From contig CAZYCR010000019.1 of assembly GCA_964645815.1 (NCBI GenBank), forward strand, positions 1-17,765: 17,765 nt of DNA, written 5' to 3'. The notes below the pieces were generated by a model. That model was not told the DNA's origin. It made no database searches and worked only from the letters and a program-made list of their open reading frames with translations. Shown here in pieces: positions 15,001 through 17,765 of this stretch. Position numbers and translations under genes: made by a program. The stretch's first letter is position 1. Every line of letters begins with the position of its first letter. Origin of the DNA: JAHISC01 sp964645815 (GTDB lineage: Bacteria > Patescibacteriota > Patescibacteriia > UBA9934).

Positions 15001-15317
15001 TCAGCTTTTTCATCAAAAGTTACCACAGCCACTCCAACTGAATCGTAAGCCATGGTTTGGTACTCCTTAATAACATCGATGTTTTCGATTGCTGCTTCTA
15101 TAGGTTTAACAATCTTTTCCTCAACATCAGAAGCCGGAGCGCTCGGATAAACCACGGTGACAGTCGCAATATTTACAGCAACATCAGGAAAACCCTGACG
15201 TTGGAGAGTCGAAAGAGAGTATGAACCAAAGAGAACTAAGAAGAGAAAAAGCAGAAAGATAATTCGCAAATTGCCAAAAATCCAGTCGACTACTTTGTTT
15301 TTATATTGGTCGGTCAT
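12087..15317 (-). CDS. RND superfamily transporter (AcrB/HAE-like)
   Basis: A 1076-residue inner-membrane protein with the duplicated RND plan: TM1 (about 13-36), a large extracytoplasmic loop (about 37-350), a bundle of five to six TM segments (about 355-515), TM7 (about 555-575), a second loop (about 580-890), and a final TM bundle (about 892-1050). The first-half signature reads VIGLVVDPTIVFLESLQR; AcrB-like pumps usually have GLVVDDAI, so the second proton-relay Asp is Pro (P426) while D425 remains. The second-half signature is AGIVVNVTILLIDFAN, where HAE pumps usually have NN. No periplasmic adaptor or outer-membrane partner is adjacent, as expected in a cell without an outer membrane. 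The frame opens at a TTG at 15335, but that touches the -10 box, so ATG 15317 is the start. The substrate is unknown. Confidence 0.9.
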   Translation of the reverse strand: MTDQYKNKVVDWIFGNLRIIFLLFLFLVLFGSYSLSTLQRQGFPDVAVNIATVTVVYPSAPASDVEEKIVKPIEAAIENIDVIKEYQTMAYDSVGVAVVTFDEKADLEKAIDDLKKEIDLADFPTDAEDPVTSGYSVADVGHFMIAVTGPANDWGLYEAGKELSAELEAVDGVKSVRALNPLTPEILITFDDEALSKNNLNRNDVETMLQFANFKAPVGTVEEDGKTVSLVLEKPLTSLEDIRDLSLGTVTLGDVATVEPRLNNNDRYNRIGFRDDNDINGEFNTQRAIIYSVTIDGDADLIHVSDDVVELIDEVDNDTSSRGKLVMMYSQAEETEIQIDEITSSLFGQPFDSWGAFAFLGYIFGGLGLVILLLLIFMNLRVAIMAALSVPLSLFFASIYLYLVDIDLNTLVLFSMVLVIGLVVDPTIVFLESLQRYKAQGLSPKDAAAKTMSTVGTGVLLAVATNILVFVPFGVVSGFFGEIIQYIPATVIPAMIASMLIPTLFYMPVAARLLSSKRVNLDEENPELTGTWWVSKKIGGFIKFLLGPGKGRLAFRVALFFLTIASPMIVAAVTIGSGAVEVVQFAGEDDMYQVLVNAEIDESYDFDSAVHDFAAPVQSILAEQPEVKKFLYYQQSGNSFTMLVELFQADERKDAGMRTSAELVSDLNAKFNKISDDVLIEASTTTAGPPTDAYPIRVSLTGDDLETLASAGKDIEEFLGDFDGVKQISNSLSDEKASSTVTYRLKSDNPLAQNPAYIYSILSSRLQEKELGKISFGGETFELYSASANEPEDLAAVSKITVAAMPVAGKIQEITIADLVDSSDSAPSKVIQRVNGSRYVEISASFEEDVDTNEIQRELDKYLSEDKLEELGLEQDAVTSTGAMDMMMDSFNELFTALAIAIFLIYILLVAFFRSYLEPFIILFAIPLGLVGVFVASAVTTGQLGFLELLGVVTMAGIVVNVTILLIDFANQMKRAGKTPADAIATSVAIRFRPIVLTQLTTLGGLLPLIFFSAFWKGLAAAIVFGIVSSAMLSLIVTPILYLWSSTIVRNLQKVVGKFKKQKAVPEPPISLNFMQ

Positions 15318-15335
15318 AGTTATTTTCAGGCTCAA

Positions 15336-15364
15336 AATTTAGCAAAAAATAGCCCTTTTGTCAA
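15336..15364 (-). promoter_or_regulatory. Promoter of the RND transporter gene
   Basis: A perfect TTGACA at 15364-15359, a 17-bp spacer, and TAAATT (15341-15336) preceded by TGC as an extended -10. Transcription would start near 15329, so the TTG at 15335 is excluded. The leader is about 12 nt. Confidence 0.7.
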
Positions 15365-15388
15365 TATTCACCCTGAATCGAAGTCTTA

Positions 15389-15417
15389 TTGACAAAAAGT
15401 ACGATTTCTGGCATAAT
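15389..15417 (+). promoter_or_regulatory. Strong promoter of the RRM protein gene
   Basis: A perfect TTGACA at 15389-15394, a 17-bp spacer and CATAAT (five of six) at 15412-15417 with a TGG extension. Transcription would start near 15424, giving a 5' leader of about 56 nt, the longest in the window. It is back-to-back with the RND promoter. Confidence 0.78.
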
Positions 15418-15436
15418 TATGGCGCTCTCTTGTTCA

Positions 15437-15482
15437 CGTAATAAGAGCAGTTCTAATTCAATAACACTTAGCTCTTATTATG
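15437..15482 (+). promoter_or_regulatory. Leader stem-loop that encloses the RRM gene start codon
   Basis: In the RNA, CGUAAUAAGAGC (15437-15448) pairs with GCUCUUAUUAUG (15471-15482): 11 Watson-Crick pairs and one G-U, around a 22-nt A/U-rich loop. The last three bases of the right arm are the AUG of the gene. GCTCT at 15424-15428 could instead pair with AGAGC at 15444-15448, freeing the start codon. There is no separate Shine-Dalgarno. Confidence 0.65.
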
Positions 15483-15734
15483 GAGAATAAGTTATTCGTT
15501 GGTAACCTTCCATGGTCAATCAATGACGAGGCGTTGAACGCACTCTTTGCCCCATACGGTGAAGTTACTTCAGCCCGAGTTGTTACAGACCGTGAATCAG
15601 GTCGAAGCCGAGGATTCGGTTTCGTAGAATTCGCCAACGAGGAAGATGCCAAAAAGGCTCTTGAAGCGCTTGATCAGTCCGAAGCAGATGGACGTCAAAT
15701 CAACGTCTCAATCGCTCGACCAAAAGAAGCTTAA
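15480..15734 (+). CDS. Small RRM-domain RNA-binding protein
   Basis: An 84-residue protein that is a single RNA recognition motif. RNP2 is LFVGNL (5-10) and RNP1 is RGFGFVEF (44-51), with the aromatic residues that stack on RNA in place. ADGRQINVSIARPKEA forms the last strand and a short tail, with no Gly-rich extension. Such one-domain proteins are common in cyanobacteria and several other bacteria, where some are cold-induced; a role in RNA chaperoning or translation control is inferred from the family. The ATG at 15480 gives the expected N-terminus (MENKLFVGN). It has a strong promoter, a structured leader that covers the start codon, and its own terminator, so it is probably abundant and regulated after transcription. 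Confidence 0.94.
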   Translation: MENKLFVGNLPWSINDEALNALFAPYGEVTSARVVTDRESGRSRGFGFVEFANEEDAKKALEALDQSEADGRQINVSIARPKEA

Positions 15735-15743
15735 GGCAGAAAC

Positions 15744-15776
15744 AAAAAAACAGCTCGCGTTAAGCGGCTGTTTTTT
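15744..15776. terminator. Terminator between the RRM and cupin genes
   Basis: A-run plus CAGC, a one-base bulge, CGC, a 5-nt loop, GCG, then GCTG and a T-run. The stem is followed by TTTTTTGTTTT on the plus strand, and the A-run provides a T-run for the minus-strand cupin gene ending at 15784. Confidence 0.88.
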
Positions 15777-15783
15777 GTTTTAC

Positions 15784-16167
15784 TTAGACATGGTCTTCTT
15801 CATCGGCCACAGCTTCAGCGCGTGTTCGATGAATTTTTCCATCCGGGTGATTGGCTGGGGAATAAATTGTGTAAAGCTTCAGTTTTTCTGTCTCTGAAGT
15901 ATTAACAAAGTTGTGCTGACTGCCAGCCGGCACGACAATGGCCATACCGTCTTTGAGTTCAAATTCTTCTCCGTCGATAATAGCTTTACCGACTCCGGCT
16001 TCAATTCTTAAAAATTGGTCAACTTTATCGTGTGTCTCCACGCCAATATCCTCCCCTGGCTCAATACTCATCACCACCAATTGACTATGTGGTGCAGTAT
16101 ATAAAACTTCTCGAAAATTTTCGTTTTCAAGCGTTTTTTGCTCTATGTTAATATGAAATCCAGACAT
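15784..16167 (-). CDS. Single-domain cupin protein
   Basis: A 127-residue beta-barrel protein of the Cupin_2 type. Motif 1 is PGEDIGVETHDKVDQFLRIE (37-56), with H46, Q51 and E56; the usual second His of the HxH pair is Lys48. Motif 2 is VVPAGSQHNFVN (78-89), with H85. A metal site of His, Gln/Glu and His is plausible. Proteins of this kind are usually annotated only as cupins, and the substrate cannot be predicted. The C-terminal tail is charged (RTRAEAVADEEDHV). The ATG at 16167 is only five nt beyond a TATAAC, so the mRNA would be leaderless. It is divergent from the hemerythrin gene, with which it appears to share a -10 region. Confidence 0.88.
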   Translation of the reverse strand: MSGFHINIEQKTLENENFREVLYTAPHSQLVVMSIEPGEDIGVETHDKVDQFLRIEAGVGKAIIDGEEFELKDGMAIVVPAGSQHNFVNTSETEKLKLYTIYSPANHPDGKIHRTRAEAVADEEDHV

Positions 16168-16172
16168 AATGA

Positions 16173-16180
16173 GTTATAAT
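16173..16180. promoter_or_regulatory. Overlapping divergent -10 boxes for the cupin and hemerythrin genes
   Basis: The 8-bp GTTATAAT holds TATAAT for the plus strand (16175-16180) and TATAAC for the minus strand (16178-16173). Neither direction has a convincing -35. The two genes could be transcribed from one bidirectional TATA-like element. Confidence 0.4.
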
Positions 16181-16216
16181 GAATAATACTGGAAATATAC
16201 ACCAGAATAAGCAAAT

Positions 16217-16663
16217 ATGAAAATCAAATGGACTAAGGCAACAAGCGTCGGCGATGCAACGCTGGACAGTCAACATGAAAAACTGATGGGAAAAATAAAT
16301 AATTTTCTCTCACTAAAGATTGAAAGTAATGATCAAATTGTGGGTCTCTTGGACTTTTTAGTCGAACATGCCGAGATACACTTTAAATATGAAGAAAAAT
16401 ATATGCTGATGCATAATTTTCCTTACTATAAAAAGCACCTGGTATTACACGATCAGTTTATTGAACATATCGAACAATTTAAAAAAAGACTGTTATCTTC
16501 CAAAACGTCAAATATTGTTATAGCGGTGAAAAAGTTCTTAACCGATTGGTGGCAAGAGCATATTCTCGGCTTTGATCAAGAATACGAAGACTACATTGCA
16601 GCGCACCCAAAATGCCATCCGATTTCAGAAAGCCATGATTTTCACACAAAGATACAAATTTAA
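16217..16663 (+). CDS. Bacteriohemerythrin
   Basis: A 148-residue four-helix protein with a complete set of di-iron ligands in hemerythrin order: H20 (LDSQHEKL), H55 and E59 (HFKYEE), H74 and H78 (HLVLH), H115 and D120 (HILGFD). WTKATSVGDATLDSQH is the typical N-terminal segment. It should bind O2 reversibly, for storage, delivery or sensing in the cytosol; no sensor domain is fused to it. The C-terminal tail after residue 128 is unusual in having four His and one Cys (HPKCHPISESHDFH) and is not needed for the fold. The ATG at 16217 has no Shine-Dalgarno. It is divergent from the cupin gene and ends at a shared terminator. Confidence 0.95.
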   Translation: MKIKWTKATSVGDATLDSQHEKLMGKINNFLSLKIESNDQIVGLLDFLVEHAEIHFKYEEKYMLMHNFPYYKKHLVLHDQFIEHIEQFKKRLLSSKTSNIVIAVKKFLTDWWQEHILGFDQEYEDYIAAHPKCHPISESHDFHTKIQI

Positions 16664-16686
16664 ATCGGCCGTAAGGCCGATTTTTT
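16662..16686. terminator. Terminator between the hemerythrin and AsnRS genes
   Basis: AAATCGGCC, a GTAA loop and GGCCGATTT form a 9-bp stem followed by T-run on the plus strand and A-derived T on the minus. It overlaps the stop codons of both convergent genes. Confidence 0.9.
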
Positions 16687-17765
16687 ATGGTCTGATTCGA
16701 TTGATCATTCGTGGAAACGGAATCGTCTCTCTTATGTGAGCTAAACCGCAGACCCAAGCTACAATTCGCTCTAAACCAAAACCAAATCCTGAATGCGGCA
16801 CAGACCCGTATTTTCTAAGATCCAAATACCAATCAAAATCTTTTTCATCTAAACCATGTTCTCGAATTCTTTGAAGCAACAAGTCGTAATTTTCTTCACG
16901 TTGTGAACCGCCAATTATCTCTCCATATCCTTCCGGTGCTAAAAGATCAGCACACAATGCTAGTTCCGGGTTCTCGGTATCACGCTTCATATAAAAAGCT
17001 TTAACTGCTGCCGGATATTTTTCAATAAAGATCGGCCGATCAAATTCTTTGGTAAGTATTGTTTCATCATCGGCTCCAAGATCATCCATCTCACCAATAT
17101 CACTGCCCAACTCATTTAACTTTTTAACCGCTTCAGCGTGAGTCAAGTGATAAAATGGAGCTTTAACTTTTTGTAATGCTTCAATATCACGAGCGAGAAT
17201 TTTTAATTCGGCTTCATTGCGTTCAAGAACCGCTTCGACGATATAGATGATCAATGCTTCTTGTAACTGCATGTTTTCTTCATGCTCCACAAAAGCCATT
17301 TCAGCGTCCATCATCCAGAATTCAGTTAAGTGGCGTCTGGTCTTTGATTTTTCTGCGCGAAAGACCGGACCAAAATCAAAGACTTTACCCAAGCTCATAA
17401 TCGCCGCCTCCAAGTATAATTGGCCAGACTGCGATAAGTAGGCTTGACCCAATTCAAAATAATCCAGTCCAAAAAGTTCGGTCGTACCTTCACAAGCGTT
17501 TGGTGTCAAAATAGGCGAGTCAATTTTGGTAAAACTTCGGTCACTGAAAAACTCGTAAGTGGCATTGATGATTGTATTTCTGATTCGTTGAATAGCCCAC
17601 TGTTTTTCACTGCGCAACCAAAGATGTCGATTCTCCAATAAGAAATCCGGTCCGTGATCTTTCTTGGCAATTGGATAATCTTCCGGCGCTCTTTGCAAGA
17701 GAATAAAAGCTTTTCCTTGTAATTCATAGCCGGATGGTGCTCGTGGTTCCCCTTTTACCGTTCCT
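16685..17765 (-). CDS. asnS: Asparagine-tRNA ligase (5' end outside the window)
   Basis: The last 359 or so residues of a class II aminoacyl-tRNA synthetase that charges tRNA-Asn. The frame is open through the right edge; the TTG at 17698 is internal, because the residues before it (GTVKGEPRAPSGYELQGKAF) fit the end of the anticodon-binding OB domain. Motif 2 is FRAEKSKTRRHLTEFWMMD and motif 3 is GFGFGLERIVAWVCG, followed by HIRETIPFPR. The segment ADLLAPEGYGEIIGGSQRE is typical of AsnRS. Motif 2 (KTRRHLTEFW) resembles archaeal AsnRS more than the E. coli enzyme. Asn, not Asp, is favoured but not certain. No other gene of the pathway is adjacent. Confidence 0.92.
   Translation of the reverse strand, partial: GTVKGEPRAPSGYELQGKAFILLQRAPEDYPIAKKDHGPDFLLENRHLWLRSEKQWAIQRIRNTIINATYEFFSDRSFTKIDSPILTPNACEGTTELFGLDYFELGQAYLSQSGQLYLEAAIMSLGKVFDFGPVFRAEKSKTRRHLTEFWMMDAEMAFVEHEENMQLQEALIIYIVEAVLERNEAELKILARDIEALQKVKAPFYHLTHAEAVKKLNELGSDIGEMDDLGADDETILTKEFDRPIFIEKYPAAVKAFYMKRDTENPELALCADLLAPEGYGEIIGGSQREENYDLLLQRIREHGLDEKDFDWYLDLRKYGSVPHSGFGFGLERIVAWVCGLAHIRETIPFPRMINRIRP

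Noticed and set aside
15318..15335. A TTG start (MSLKIT) for the RND transporter
   Set aside because: It touches the -10 box at 15336-15341; transcription should start downstream, and RND homology begins at MTDQYK.
17696..17698. A TTG start for the AsnRS at 17698
   Set aside because: The upstream residues to the window edge are in frame and fit the AsnRS N-terminal domain, so the gene is truncated by the window.

Overview
The window looks like ordinary chromosome of a small-genome, AT-rich bacterium, most likely a member of the Candidate Phyla Radiation (Patescibacteria). This is inferred from the style of the genes, not from a marker phylogeny. Pointers are a short bL28, a PAS-rich histidine kinase with no adjacent response regulator, an LCP-family wall enzyme, a lone RND pump, a class I fructose-bisphosphate aldolase and an archaeal-looking AsnRS. 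Most genes lack a Shine-Dalgarno sequence, and several start codons sit where transcription should begin. UGA is used as a normal stop (for example at 855-857 and 6215-6217), so the UGA-glycine code of Gracilibacteria/SR1 is not in use.

Layout, left to right. At 1-178 is the N-terminus of a membrane or secreted protein that runs off the left edge. At 262-2942 a UvrD/PcrA-type helicase overlaps a single-pass membrane protein by 4 bp. At 2943-3585 is a compact GC-rich island (about 57-65% GC in the lines I counted, against visibly AT-rich flanks). It carries one unknown gene with its own promoter and two hairpins, and lies next to a perfect 24-bp palindrome at the helicase promoter. At 3663-5018 is a GT-B/GT28-like glycosyltransferase, divergent from rpmB (bL28, 5093-5320). 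At 5358-7402 are an ATP-cone/Mrr-like nuclease fusion and an LCP-family protein. HU (7469-7753) and a large sensor kinase (7862-10792) follow. A tRNA-Thr(GGU) gene (10896-10971) is divergent from the aldolase (11065-12054). At 12087-15317 is a large RND transporter, divergent from a small RRM RNA-binding protein (15480-15734). A cupin (15784-16167) is divergent from a bacteriohemerythrin (16217-16663). An AsnRS runs off the right edge.

Gene ends are well marked. Convergent pairs share compact bidirectional hairpin terminators, and divergent pairs have short intergenic regions with back-to-back promoters. Promoters are of sigma-70 type, often with an extended TGN -10.

The observations most worth a second look are: (1) the RRM-gene leader, where a 12-bp stem includes the whole start codon; (2) the GC-rich foreign-looking gene, whose annotated ATG lies inside its own -10 box; (3) the 24-bp perfect palindrome beside the helicase promoter; (4) the ATP-cone/PD-(D/E)XK fusion; (5) the repeated leaderless promoter-start geometry, contrasted with a 12-nt perfect Shine-Dalgarno that runs into the start codon of the kinase. 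I found no CRISPR array, insertion sequence, prophage or recognisable multi-gene defence system.
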